A stretch of 64,000 nucleotides of DNA from Nocardioides turkmenicus (GCF_011045035.1 NZ_JAALAA010000012.1:1-64000), one strand, 5' to 3'. Shown: positions 26,433-35,479, numbered from the stretch's first letter. A program made the numbers and translations. The notes: generated from the letters alone by a model not told the origin.

Positions 26433-27812
26433 TCAGGCGGCGACGGCGCCCGCCGGCTCCTCGTCCGCGAGCAGCCCCTCAGCGGAGGCCGAGCGGTAGC
26501 GGTCGACGTCGAGGATGCCCTCCCGCTTGGCGACGATCGTCGGCACCAGGGCCTGGCCGGCGACGTTGACGGCGGTGCGGCCCATGTCGAGGATCGGGTC
26601 GATCGCGAGCAGCAGACCGACACCGGCCAGCGGCAGGCCGAGCGTCGAGAGCGTGAGGGTCAGCATCACCACGGCGCCGGTGAGACCCGCGGTCGCGGCC
26701 GAGCCGACGACCGAGACGAAGGCGATCAGCAGGTAGTCGGTGATGCTCAGGTCGATGCCGAAGATCTGGGCGACGAAGATCGCCGAGATCGCCGGGTAGA
26801 TCGAGGCGCAGCCGTCCATCTTGGTGGTGGAGCCCAGCGGGACGGCGAACGAGGCGTACTCCTGCGGGACGCCGAGGTTCTTGACCGTCACCTGCTCGGT
26901 CACCGGCATGGTGCCGACCGAGGAGCGCGAGACGAAGGCGAGCTGGATGGCCGGCCATGCGCCGCGGAAGTAGGCGATCGGGTTGAGGCCGTGGACACGC
27001 AGCAGCACCGGGTAGACCACGAACAGGACCAGGGCCAGGCCGACGTAGACCGCCACCGCGAACCACGCCAGGGAACTCAGCGAGTCCCAGCCGTAGGACG
27101 CGACCGCGTTGCCGATCAGGCCGAGGGTGCCGATCGGCGCCAGCCGGATGATCCACCACAGCACCTTCTGCACGATGGCGAGGAAGGAGCGGTTGAAGGC
27201 GAGGAACGGCTCGGCCTTCTCGCCGGTCTTGAGCGCCGCGATGCCGATCGCGAGCGCCACCACGAGCACCTGGAGGACGTTGAAGCTCAGCGCGGTCTCC
27301 GCCAGCGGGCTGCCGCCGACCTGCTCGACGCTGGTCGATGCCTGGAGACCGAGGAAGTTGCCGGGGATCAGGCCCTGCAGGAAGTCGAGCCACGACGCGG
27401 AGGCGCCGGTCTCGGCGGCGTCGGCAGCGCTGACCGCGGTGTTGCTGCCCGGCCGGAAGACGAGTCCCAGGCCGATGCCGATGACGACCGAGATCGCCGC
27501 GGTGACGGCGAACCACAGCAGCGTCTGACCCGCGAGCCGGGCCGCGTTGCTGACCGTACGCAGGTTGGCGATCGAGGCGATGATGGCGGTGAAGATCAGC
27601 GGTACGACGACGGCCTTGAGCAGCGCGACGAACGAGTCGCCGATCGTGGCCAGGGTCGTCGTCAGCCAGTTGGCCTCGTCGCCGGCCCCGGGCCCGATCG
27701 CTCGCGCGACGGCACCGAGGGCGACGCCGAGGGCGAGGCCGAGAATGATCTGGACCGAGAAGGACGGCAGCGGCAGCCGTCGCTTGGCGGGTGCAGTGGG
27801 GGCGGTGGACAC
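26433..27812 (-). CDS. Dicarboxylate/amino acid:cation symporter
   Basis: A 459-residue DAACS family secondary transporter (DctA/GltP type) that imports C4-dicarboxylates, glutamate or aspartate with H+ or Na+. It has the multi-helix N-terminal scaffold, the serine-rich re-entrant segment (RSSVGTMPVT), the family hallmark SFAVPLGSTTKMDGCA and the VGSAATAGLTGA region of the substrate site. GTG 27812 was chosen because GGAG lies 9 nt upstream; a TTG 15 nt earlier is also open. Substrate specificity cannot be read from sequence. Confidence 0.9.
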   Translation of the reverse strand: MSTAPTAPAKRRLPLPSFSVQIILGLALGVALGAVARAIGPGAGDEANWLTTTLATIGDSFVALLKAVVVPLIFTAIIASIANLRTVSNAARLAGQTLLWFAVTAAISVVIGIGLGLVFRPGSNTAVSAADAAETGASASWLDFLQGLIPGNFLGLQASTSVEQVGGSPLAETALSFNVLQVLVVALAIGIAALKTGEKAEPFLAFNRSFLAIVQKVLWWIIRLAPIGTLGLIGNAVASYGWDSLSSLAWFAVAVYVGLALVLFVVYPVLLRVHGLNPIAYFRGAWPAIQLAFVSRSSVGTMPVTEQVTVKNLGVPQEYASFAVPLGSTTKMDGCASIYPAISAIFVAQIFGIDLSITDYLLIAFVSVVGSAATAGLTGAVVMLTLTLSTLGLPLAGVGLLLAIDPILDMGRTAVNVAGQALVPTIVAKREGILDVDRYRSASAEGLLADEEPAGAVAA

Positions 27813-27967
27813 GAGAGGGTTCTCCAAGGTTGATGCGGGTCGGGGCTCTGTTGGACCCGAACGCCATGACCAGTACGTGTCTTCCTGAGGTGAGCGCGTT
27901 GTGACAGGAGTCTCTCCGCGCTAAGTCATGAAAGACAATCAACCATATCGTGTTTGGGTGGGGTTCG

Positions 27968-28939
27968 TCAGCGCAGGTCGCTGATCCCAGCCGTGACCGC
28001 CGCCTTCTCGATCGAGAGGATCCGCCCGGGCCAGGAGTCGGGCTGGTCGGGCTGGTAGCACGGGTCGTCCTTGTCGCCGGTGCTCGGCGGGCAGGGACCG
28101 GCGAGCTCGCCGTAGCCGACCAGGACCAGCCGGGTCTCGTACTCGGCGACCAGCTCGGTCTCGAACCAGATGCCGTCGTTGCCGTCCGCCCCCGGGTAGG
28201 TCGCCTGCGAGCGCGCCGCGCGCTTCGGCCCGGCATCGAGGTCGGCGCTGACATCCCGAGGCAGCGACGTGACGGTCGGGTCGACGCCGAGCTTGTTGGC
28301 CGGGCAGACCTCCATCCACTCCATGACCTCGTTGTACGCCGCGCCCGCCTCGTTCACGTCCGGGAACTCCAGCACGGCCACATGGACCTGGCCCACCATG
28401 GCGCTGTCGGTGTCCCAGCGGTAGTCGGCCGTCACCTTCTCGGTGGCGCCGAGGGCGGAGAGCCACTCCTTCTGGCACGCCAGGGTCGGTACGTCCGGGG
28501 TCGGCGCGTAGCGGTTCCAGCCGAGGGCGCTCTCGAAGCGGTCGAGAGGCGGGAGGTCGCCGGCAGCGACCAGGTTGGCGTCGCCGAGCCCCTCCGCCGC
28601 CGGCGAACCGGTAGCGGTCGGGTCGGCGTACTGCTCGGTCGACTGTTCGGCGCGGGTGGGCGCGGACGCCGGTGCGGAGGCCGACGGGCTGGATACCGCG
28701 GTGCTGGGGGTCTCGCTCGGCGATGTCGCGGTGTCGATGCCCTGGTCGCCGACTCCCGAGGTGAGGAAGATGACCGGTCCGGCGACGAGCGCGGCCACGG
28801 CCGCCGCTCCGGTGGTGACGACGGCACGGGTGCGTCGGCGGATCTGGTCGCCTCGCCTCCGGGCTTCGGCTGCGGAGCGCATCGGCGCTCCGGGGGCGTC
28901 GGCGCGGAACTGGTCCAGGCGTGAGATCGGATCACTCAT
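27968..28939 (-). CDS. Sigma-partner membrane protein with one PknH-like extracellular domain (copy A)
   Basis: A 323-residue single-pass protein. A ~38-residue cytoplasmic tail (MSDPISRLDQFRADAPGAPM..., ending in an Arg-rich stretch) is followed by one membrane helix (about 40-61), a Ser/Thr/Pro/Ala linker, and one ~210-residue extracellular domain with paired cysteines (PTLACQKEW, WMEVCPAN) and a C-terminal strand pattern like PknH sensor domains. The tail is too short for a classical zinc-binding anti-sigma domain. It starts 1 nt after the stop of a SigE-type sigma factor and is presumably its membrane partner. The tail is nearly identical to that of copy B. Confidence 0.82.
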   Translation of the reverse strand: MSDPISRLDQFRADAPGAPMRSAAEARRRGDQIRRRTRAVVTTGAAAVAALVAGPVIFLTSGVGDQGIDTATSPSETPSTAVSSPSASAPASAPTRAEQSTEQYADPTATGSPAAEGLGDANLVAAGDLPPLDRFESALGWNRYAPTPDVPTLACQKEWLSALGATEKVTADYRWDTDSAMVGQVHVAVLEFPDVNEAGAAYNEVMEWMEVCPANKLGVDPTVTSLPRDVSADLDAGPKRAARSQATYPGADGNDGIWFETELVAEYETRLVLVGYGELAGPCPPSTGDKDDPCYQPDQPDSWPGRILSIEKAAVTAGISDLR

Positions 28940-28940
28940 C

Positions 28941-29450
28941 TCAGGCCTCCGTCCAGACGGCTCCGGCGCCGGGATTGTCCTCGGCGAGCAGCTCCGCGAG
29001 GGCGGCTCGCCCTCGGGCCAGGCGGGCCTTGACGGTGCCGGTCGGAGTGCCGACCTCGATGGCGACCTGGTGGACCGGCAGGTCGGCGATGTGGTGCAGG
29101 ACGATGGCCTGCCTCTGCGCCTCGGGGAGCTTCTTCAGGGCCGCGACGAGAGCCACGTGGGCCTCGTCGACGGCGGGCATCTCGGTGCGCGCACCGACGG
29201 CCCGGTCGGCGGCCCGGCCTGCGTACCTCTTGCGGCGCCAGCGGCCGACCGCGAGGCGGTAGGCGGTGGTGCGGACCCAGGCCTCGGGGTAGTCGACCGA
29301 GGAGAGCTTGCGCCGGTGCGCCCAGGCGCGGGCGAACGCCTCCTGCACGCACTCGGCCGCCTCGTCGAAGTCGCCGATCATGGCGTACAGCTGAGCACAC
29401 AGCCGGCGGTAGGACGCGTTGTAGAGCGCGTCGAACTCGTCCTCGTCCAT
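28941..29450 (-). CDS. SigE-family ECF sigma factor (copy A)
   Basis: A 169-residue group 4 sigma factor of the Streptomyces SigE-like family. Region 2 spans about residues 8-75 (YAMIGDFDEAAECVQEAFAR, AWVRTTAYRLAVGRWRR) and region 4 about 100-155 (LPEAQRQAIVLHHIADLPVH, VGTPTGTVKARLARGRAAL). RBS GGGAGG precedes the ATG at 29450. It is about 90% identical by eye to copy B at 31091-31594, evidence of recent tandem duplication. The 1-nt spacing to the membrane partner indicates an operon. Confidence 0.93.
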   Translation of the reverse strand: MDEDEFDALYNASYRRLCAQLYAMIGDFDEAAECVQEAFARAWAHRRKLSSVDYPEAWVRTTAYRLAVGRWRRKRYAGRAADRAVGARTEMPAVDEAHVALVAALKKLPEAQRQAIVLHHIADLPVHQVAIEVGTPTGTVKARLARGRAALAELLAEDNPGAGAVWTEA

Positions 29451-29562
29451 CGTTCGCCTCCCCGGCTGGCTCTCCCCGGCGCGTCCCCTGACGCCTGCCA
29501 GAGCGTCAGTGTCGGCGCTGACGGGCGTGACCGTAAAGTTCAATAGCACCTGGGTCCCCTGC

Positions 29563-31089
29563 TCAGCGCAGGTCCACGGTGGCCTGGCCCACGGTGGCCT
29601 CGACGGTCTGGGCGACGCGGTTGTCCCACTCGGTGTAGTCGGAGGCCTCCTCCGGCGGGCAGGCCCTGGTCGGCGGGCAGGGGCCACCGGCCTCGGCGTG
29701 GGTGACCAGCACCAGCCGCGTTCCGATCTGGGCGACGGTCTGGTGGTCGTACCAGGTGGCGTCGCAGTCCTGGCCGCCGCAGTCACCGGCGTACTCGGCG
29801 AGCATCTGCGCCGCTCGGTCGATCGCGGGGCTGGTGCCGATCTCGACGGACTCGACCGGCCTGGCGATGAAGAGCTTCTCGTCGGACATCGGCGCCGGGC
29901 AGTCGCCGAGCCAGCCGTGGACCGTCTCGTACGCCGCGTCGGCCGCCGGCTTGGTCGAGAACTCGAGCACCGTCACGTTGACCTTGCCGATCTCGCCCGG
30001 GTTCTGGAGCCGGAACTCCCGGCTGACCGACTCGGCGGCCTTCAGCGAGGAGAGCCACGCGCCCTGGCAGTAGAGGGTCGGGGTCGGCTGCGCCGGGACC
30101 TGCTGCCATGTCGCCGTCGACTCGCCCTCCAGCGGCAGCCCCGGCAGCGACCCGGCCGAGACGAGGTTGGCGTCGCCCAGGATGTCGGCAGGCGGGGTCG
30201 AGGACGGCGGGTCCGTCGCCGGGTCGGATGCCGGCGGCGACGTCGTGGATGCCGGGGGCCGGGCACCGACCATCCGGTAGGTGGCGTTGACGGCGGAGGT
30301 CCGTAGGTCGGTCGGCGGGACGTAGTCCTGGACGCCGCGCTTCCTGGTCATCACCAGCACCCGGTCCTCGACGGACACGACGGCCGTCGCGACCTCCCAG
30401 ACCGCGTTCATGTCCGGGTCGTCGGGCTGGTACGTCACCACGTTGATGTCTCCGGCCGACGCGACGCCGCCCTCGACCGGCAGCGAGCCGGCGGTCTCGG
30501 CGTCGACGGCAGAGCAGCCGGCCGCCGCCTTCGAGAGCGCGGCGCGGGCCGCTTCGGCCTCCTTGGCGGAGGCGAACTCGGCGACGACGGCCTTCAGCGT
30601 CCCGGCGGCGCCGGAGAGATCCTCGCCGGACCGCGGGACGAAGTCGCGGCGTACCGCAGCGGTCGCCCCCATGTCGGTGAGCGACTCGGGCAGGCACTCG
30701 TTGTGGTCGCCCGTGCCCTCGTCGTCGTACGTCTGGTCCTCGACCCACGCCGGATAGGACTCGTCGGCGACCAGGTCGTCCTCGACCGGAAGATGGGCGC
30801 GGGTGAGGTCCGCGGCCGGGGTCGAGGCCGACGGGCTCGGCCCCGTGCTCGGGGTCTGGCTCGGTGCCGGGGCGGGGTCGGGCTCGGTGGCGCGTTCGCC
30901 GAACCCGGCGGAGAGGAAGATGATCGGTCCGGCGACGACCGCGGCCAGCGCCACCGCGCCGGCGGTGGCGGCGGCACGCCGGCGGCGTCGGATCTGATCA
31001 CCCCGTCGGCGTACCTCGGCTGCGGACTTCATCGGTGCTCCAGGGGTGTCGGCACGGAACTGGTCCAGACGCGAGATCGGATCACTCAT
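29563..31089 (-). CDS. Sigma-partner membrane protein with two PknH-like extracellular domains (copy B)
   Basis: A 508-residue version of the copy A partner. The same cytoplasmic tail (MSDPISRLDQFRADTPGAPM) and membrane helix (about 39-61) lead to two extracellular domains. The first (about 90-270) has cysteines in HNECLPESL and AAGCSAVD. The second (about 310-508), after a Pro/Ser linker, has TLYCQGAW, GDCPAPM and two extra cysteine pairs, and aligns better with the single domain of copy A. The domains look like PknH extracellular sensor modules, though identity is too low to be certain. It begins 1 nt after its sigma gene. The ligand is unknown. Confidence 0.82.
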   Translation of the reverse strand: MSDPISRLDQFRADTPGAPMKSAAEVRRRGDQIRRRRRAAATAGAVALAAVVAGPIIFLSAGFGERATEPDPAPAPSQTPSTGPSPSASTPAADLTRAHLPVEDDLVADESYPAWVEDQTYDDEGTGDHNECLPESLTDMGATAAVRRDFVPRSGEDLSGAAGTLKAVVAEFASAKEAEAARAALSKAAAGCSAVDAETAGSLPVEGGVASAGDINVVTYQPDDPDMNAVWEVATAVVSVEDRVLVMTRKRGVQDYVPPTDLRTSAVNATYRMVGARPPASTTSPPASDPATDPPSSTPPADILGDANLVSAGSLPGLPLEGESTATWQQVPAQPTPTLYCQGAWLSSLKAAESVSREFRLQNPGEIGKVNVTVLEFSTKPAADAAYETVHGWLGDCPAPMSDEKLFIARPVESVEIGTSPAIDRAAQMLAEYAGDCGGQDCDATWYDHQTVAQIGTRLVLVTHAEAGGPCPPTRACPPEEASDYTEWDNRVAQTVEATVGQATVDLR

Positions 31090-31090
31090 C

Positions 31091-31594
31091 TCAGGCCTCC
31101 TTCCAGACGGCGCCGGGTGTCTCTTCGGCGAGTAGCTCGGCCAGCGTGGCTCGTCCCCGGGCCAGGCGGGCTTTGATGGTGCCGGTCGGGGCGCCGACCT
31201 CGGCGGCGACCTGGTGGACCGGCAGGTCGGCGATGTGGTGCAGGACGATGGCTTGGCGCTGGGCCTCGGGGAGCTTCTTGAGCGCCGCGACGAGGGCGAC
31301 GTGCGTCTCGTCGACGGCCGGCATCTCCATCCGGACACCGACGGCTCTGTCGGCGGCCCGGCCTGCGTACTTCTTCCGGCGCCAGCGGCCCACGGCGAGG
31401 CGGTAGGCGGTGGTGCGGACCCAGGCCTCGGGGTAGTCGACCGAGGACAGCTTGCGTCGGTGAGCCCACGCCCGGGCGAAGGCTTCCTGCACGCACTCGG
31501 CGGCCTCGTCGGAGTCGCCGATCATGGCGTACACCTGCGCGCACACGCGGCGGTAGGACGCGTTGTAGAACGCGTCGAACTCGTCCTCGTCCAT
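31091..31594 (-). CDS. SigE-family ECF sigma factor (copy B)
   Basis: A 167-residue sigma factor with the same region 2 and region 4 as copy A, differing at roughly 15 positions and a 2-residue deletion near the C-terminus. Differences in region 4 (AAEVGAPTGTIKARLARGRA versus AIEVGTPTGTVKARLARGRA) are few, so both copies should recognise similar or identical -35 elements. RBS GGGAGG precedes the ATG at 31594. The partner membrane gene follows after 1 nt. Confidence 0.93.
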   Translation of the reverse strand: MDEDEFDAFYNASYRRVCAQVYAMIGDSDEAAECVQEAFARAWAHRRKLSSVDYPEAWVRTTAYRLAVGRWRRKKYAGRAADRAVGVRMEMPAVDETHVALVAALKKLPEAQRQAIVLHHIADLPVHQVAAEVGAPTGTIKARLARGRATLAELLAEETPGAVWKEA

Positions 31595-31704
31595 CGCTCG
31601 CCTCCCAGACTGACCGTCCCTGCCTGGCGCTGCGCCAGCCTCACCCAGTCAGATGCATGAGAAGCAGGTCCGGTTGCATCCGGACGAGAAATACCGAGAA
31701 CTGC

Positions 31705-33543
31705 TCAGAGGTAGTCGAGGCGGTACGCAGCGCGCTTGGCGAGCGCGACGAAGTCGGCGTCGCTGATGTCGGCGTTGCCGTCGGGCACGAAGCTCATCTG
31801 GGCGACGTTGGCGCCTCGGCGGATCGCGGCCATCCGGTAGTAGATGGAGGAGTTCTCGAGCTCGACCCGGATGTACCACGCCGTGATCGCGCCGTCCTTG
31901 ATGGACTCGCTCGCGACCTGGGTGACGTGGCTGCCGAGCTGCTTGTCGCCGCACTTGTCCAGTCGGCTCTTGATGGCGACGTTGAACGCCTGCGCCTCCT
32001 TGGCGGAGCCGAACTTGCCGACCGTCTCGGTGAGCCCGAAGGTGGGGGCCAGCTTCTTCTTCGTGTCGGGGATGACGAAGGAGCGGGTCTGGGCGCCGGA
32101 CATGCCCTTCGCGTTGAACTGGGTCTCGTCGCAGCGGGTCTGGGCGGGGTTGGTCTTGGCCGGCTTCGCCTCGGTGCCCTCCCACGGGTCACCGATGGTG
32201 CCGACCGGGGGCAGATCGGTCTCGTTGATCAGCCCGGGCGCCTTGCCGGTGGCGAGCGGGACCACGGTCGCGCGTGGTCGCTTGGTCTCCACGCACGCGC
32301 CCGCGCCGGGCATCGAGCAGAGGTTGTGGACGGCGGTGCCGAGCATGGTCGAGGTCTTGGCCGCGGTCGTGCTGGACTTGCCGTCGACCTTCACGGTGAC
32401 CGCGGCGGTGTGGTTGCCGGTGCGCGCGACGCCGTAGGTCACCGCCCGGTTGTTCTCCCAGTCGCGGTAGGTGAACAGGGTCGCCTCGTCGCCGATGCCC
32501 TGGACCGTCTCGGTGAACATCAGCTGGTAGCGGGGCTCGGCGCACGCTGCGTACCAGCCCTGCATCTTCTTGTACGCAGCAGCCGCCGCCTTCGCGTCGA
32601 CGGACGACTCGATCGTGGTGCCGGCGGTGGTCGCCTTCGCCTGGGCGGTGAAGGTGCGGGCCAGGCTCGCCACCGGCCGCTTGTCGGCCGAGGTGTCGGC
32701 CTGGCAGGGGATGGTGAGGCCGGTGCCCTCGAGGTTGTCGGAGGAGATGTCGACGGCCCAGCTGCCGCCGTAGATCTTCGCCACCTCCTCCTCGGTCATC
32801 AGGTCCTTGGCGGTCAGCTTCTTGCCGGGGATCTGGCTCGGCTCGACCTCGAACTCCTCGGCCGCCGACTGCATCGAGAGGGTGTTGAGCCGGGGCTCGG
32901 TCTCGGCGTCCTGGGTGACGAAGAAGCCGGTGCCGACCAGGGCGGCGATGGCCGCGGCGGCGCCGATGGCGGTGTGCACCCTGCGGCGTACGGCACCGGC
33001 GGTGGTGATGGTGGAGGTCTTCGGCCACGGCTGCTCGGTGAGCACGTCGACGAGCGGGTCGAAGATGGACTGGAGCTGCTCGGGAGCGATGCCGAGCTCG
33101 GCGCAGATGGCGGCGTTGGCGCCCTGCAGGTCGGTCTCGGTGCGGCTGATCGGGGTGCCGACCTCGCGGGCCAGCTGGGCCAGGTCGACGCTGGTGAGGT
33201 GGCCGAGCAGGAAGACCTTGCGGTCGTGGAGCGGCAGGCTGCGCAGCGCGGAGAGGGTGCTCCGGGCCTCCGGCGCGATCGTCTGGTCGCGGTGGAGCAG
33301 CGGCACCGAGTGGTTGCGGATCGCCTTCGACCAGGCGATCGGGCGGACCCAGTCCTCGCGCTCGAAGTCGTCCATCGGCTTCACCTTGCGCCAGTGGTGC
33401 CAGGTGATGACGAGCGCCCCGCGGACGGCGGCCTTGGCGGCCTCCAGGTCGCCGGTCAGCGACCAGGTTTGGAGGAGGAGGCGTCCACGGACGTCCTGAT
33501 AGAACGCCTCGAAGGTCTCGTGGTCTGCCGCGGTCATGCCCAT
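31705..33543 (-). CDS. Sigma-like domain fused to a membrane helix and two extracellular domains
   Basis: A 612-residue single polypeptide combining what the neighbours encode as two genes. Residues ~10-80 resemble sigma region 2 (FEAFYQDVRGRLLLQTWSLT, EDWVRPIAWSKAIRNH), and ~95-145 resemble region 4 (LRSLPLHDRKVFLLGHLTSV, LAREVGTPISRTETDLQGAN). Both are less canonical than in the SigE copies. A linker, one helix (about 191-210) and two PknH-like extracellular domains (~225-400 and ~430-612) with paired cysteines follow. TACAGT lies 11 nt before the ATG at 33543. It could be a membrane-tethered sigma factor or a decoy regulator; the sigma activity is inferred and may be lost. Confidence 0.82.
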   Translation of the reverse strand: MGMTAADHETFEAFYQDVRGRLLLQTWSLTGDLEAAKAAVRGALVITWHHWRKVKPMDDFEREDWVRPIAWSKAIRNHSVPLLHRDQTIAPEARSTLSALRSLPLHDRKVFLLGHLTSVDLAQLAREVGTPISRTETDLQGANAAICAELGIAPEQLQSIFDPLVDVLTEQPWPKTSTITTAGAVRRRVHTAIGAAAAIAALVGTGFFVTQDAETEPRLNTLSMQSAAEEFEVEPSQIPGKKLTAKDLMTEEEVAKIYGGSWAVDISSDNLEGTGLTIPCQADTSADKRPVASLARTFTAQAKATTAGTTIESSVDAKAAAAAYKKMQGWYAACAEPRYQLMFTETVQGIGDEATLFTYRDWENNRAVTYGVARTGNHTAAVTVKVDGKSSTTAAKTSTMLGTAVHNLCSMPGAGACVETKRPRATVVPLATGKAPGLINETDLPPVGTIGDPWEGTEAKPAKTNPAQTRCDETQFNAKGMSGAQTRSFVIPDTKKKLAPTFGLTETVGKFGSAKEAQAFNVAIKSRLDKCGDKQLGSHVTQVASESIKDGAITAWYIRVELENSSIYYRMAAIRRGANVAQMSFVPDGNADISDADFVALAKRAAYRLDYL

Positions 33544-33693
33544 GTCAGCGGTCAACTGTAGGTGATTCGGTCGAATGATCGGCAATACCCGCAGATGCAC
33601 AGGCGGGTATCAACCACTGTGACCAAGCCGGGGACGTGTCCCGGCGGCGCGTCGCCGAGATCGAGGCTGCCGGGGTTGGGAGGATGAGTCGCG

Positions 33694-34950
33694 ATGTCCT
33701 CGCTGCTGCCTCCTCGCACCCCTGACCGCGGGCTCGCCGCGGATGATCTCCATGATCTCCGCCACCGCCGCCCACTGGTCGCGGCCGCGCTGCTGGGTGG
33801 CATCGGCACGGCCGCCTCCACCCTGGTCGTGTGCCTGGCGATCGGCATCCTCGGCTGGTTCGTCAGCGACATGGGAGCCCACGGAGAGCCTTCCGACGCC
33901 CTGCGTGTCGCCGCCCTCGGGTGGCTGCTGGGCCACGGGTCCGGCGTCGTCGTCTCCGGTGTCGGAATCACCGCCGTCCCGCTCGGGCTCACCCTCGTCC
34001 TCGCCTGGGTGATGTGGCAGGTCGCCGTCCGCGTCGGCGACGCGGTCTCCCTGCACGGCCCCGACGCCAACGCCCTCGTTGACGGCGAGCGTGACCTCAC
34101 CGTCCCGGTGGTGGCCGGCCTCTTCGCCCTCGGCTACACGGGGGTGGCCGTGGGGACCGCGGCCGTCGCCGGCACGCCGGCCACCGCGCCGAGCATCGCC
34201 GGTGTCTTCGCCTGGTCGGTCGGGCTCTGCGTGGTGGTGGCGCTGCCCGCGATCGCGGTCGGCTCCGGGCGTGCGGCGCTGTGGATCACCCTGCTGCCCA
34301 GGGCCGCCGTGGACGTACTGGTGACGGTCCGGTCGATCCTGCTCTGGTGGTTCGCCGTCAGCACCCTGGTGTTCTTCGCGGCGCTCTTCGCCGACTTCAC
34401 CACCTCGATCAACGTCGTCTCCCAGCTCCACCTCGACGTCGGCGGGATCATCCTCTACTCCCTGCTCGCCGTCCTGGTGCTCCCCAACGCCGTGCTCTTC
34501 TCCAGCGCGTACGTCCTGGGCCCGGGGTTCACCGTCGGCGTCGGCACCACGGTGACCCCGACGGCGGTGACCCTCGGCCCGCTGCCGATGTTCCCCATGC
34601 TCGCCGCGCTCCCCGACAACGGCGCCCCGCCAGCCTGGGTCGCCGCCGTGATGGCGCTCGGACCGCTGACCGCCTTCTGGGCCGTCTGCAGGGTCAGCCG
34701 CGTCCGGCCGACCCTGCGCTGGTCAGAGGGCGCTCTGCGCGGGGTCAGCGCCGGAGTCGTCGCCGGCCTGCTCGTCGCGATCGCCTCCGGCGTCGCCGGT
34801 GGTGCCGTCGGCCCCGGCCGGATGGCCGACGTCGGGCCGTACGCCGGGCAGGTGCTCGTCAACGCCATCGCCTTCTTCGGTCTCGCCGGTCTCCTCGCCG
34901 GGCTCGCGATGACCTGGTGGCACCGGCGTACGCTCGCCGGCGACGGGTGA
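33694..34950 (+). CDS. DUF6350 family multi-pass membrane protein
   Basis: A 418-residue integral membrane protein with about 8-10 helices. It matches the DUF6350 (PerM-like) family typically found upstream of purN in Streptomyces and Nocardioides. Recognisable stretches are LPLGLTLVLAWVMWQVAVRV-like repeats (here TAVPLGLTLVLAWVMWQVAV) and the NAVLFSSAYVLGPGFTVGVG segment. Its function is not well established; a link to cell envelope or division is only suggested for relatives. ATG 33694 was chosen as the first codon of the homologous region. Confidence 0.85.
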   Translation: MSSLLPPRTPDRGLAADDLHDLRHRRPLVAAALLGGIGTAASTLVVCLAIGILGWFVSDMGAHGEPSDALRVAALGWLLGHGSGVVVSGVGITAVPLGLTLVLAWVMWQVAVRVGDAVSLHGPDANALVDGERDLTVPVVAGLFALGYTGVAVGTAAVAGTPATAPSIAGVFAWSVGLCVVVALPAIAVGSGRAALWITLLPRAAVDVLVTVRSILLWWFAVSTLVFFAALFADFTTSINVVSQLHLDVGGIILYSLLAVLVLPNAVLFSSAYVLGPGFTVGVGTTVTPTAVTLGPLPMFPMLAALPDNGAPPAWVAAVMALGPLTAFWAVCRVSRVRPTLRWSEGALRGVSAGVVAGLLVAIASGVAGGAVGPGRMADVGPYAGQVLVNAIAFFGLAGLLAGLAMTWWHRRTLAGDG

Positions 34951-35016
34951 ACCTGTGCGGGGCCGCTCATGAAGGAGTCCGTGTGCCACTCGATGACGAG
35001 CCGCAAGAGGACAACG

Positions 35017-35328
35017 ATGTTCGTTGACAAGGTTTTCGGAGTCAGGGGCGCATCGGCCAGGGACGTTGCGGGCTTTGTTGAGCGCTCCGCTGGGCTGGCG
35101 CCGTCACCGCGTCGAAGTTCTTACCTGGGCTCGTACTGGACCGTGGCTCTGGGTGGCGGCGAGCTGCAGATCTGCGACTGGATTCTGCCCGATGGCGAGC
35201 CTTTGTACGACCTCCCGGAGACGTACGACGTCGCGATACGCGCGTATGGGAACGTGCCCGAACGCGTCGACGCCATCATCGAGAGTTGGAGCATTCACTT
35301 TGAGTTGTTGGACGTGGAGTCGGGCTGA
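35017..35328 (+). CDS. Hypothetical small protein
   Basis: About 103 residues starting at ATG 35017 (MFVDKVFGVRG...), with AGAGGA about 6 nt upstream; in-frame ATGs at 34969 and 34993 are alternatives. It is acidic, has no membrane segment or recognised domain, and contains a WTVALGGGELQICDW beta-rich core. It lies between DUF6350 and purN, which are normally adjacent or close in relatives. The region from 34980 to 35480 has visibly weaker third-position GC than its neighbours, so a late insertion is plausible. Function unknown. Confidence 0.5.
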   Translation: MFVDKVFGVRGASARDVAGFVERSAGLAPSPRRSSYLGSYWTVALGGGELQICDWILPDGEPLYDLPETYDVAIRAYGNVPERVDAIIESWSIHFELLDVESG

Positions 35329-35479
35329 GAACGGGACTTTCGCAGCCTCGATCAGCCGACGGCTATCCCGGTTGTGGTCTGGACCCGTGCCATCTGAACT
35401 GAGATCGGTGATCTGGTCGGTGTTTGTGCAGGTCGGTCGGCGCGATCTGGGCGGCGCCGTCACGAGGCTCGCGCTGCTC

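Noticed and set aside
29563..31338. Longer start for the copy B membrane protein reaching into the sigma gene
   Set aside because: The extension is out-of-frame shadow of the sigma coding sequence. The ATG at 31089 matches the start of copy A exactly.
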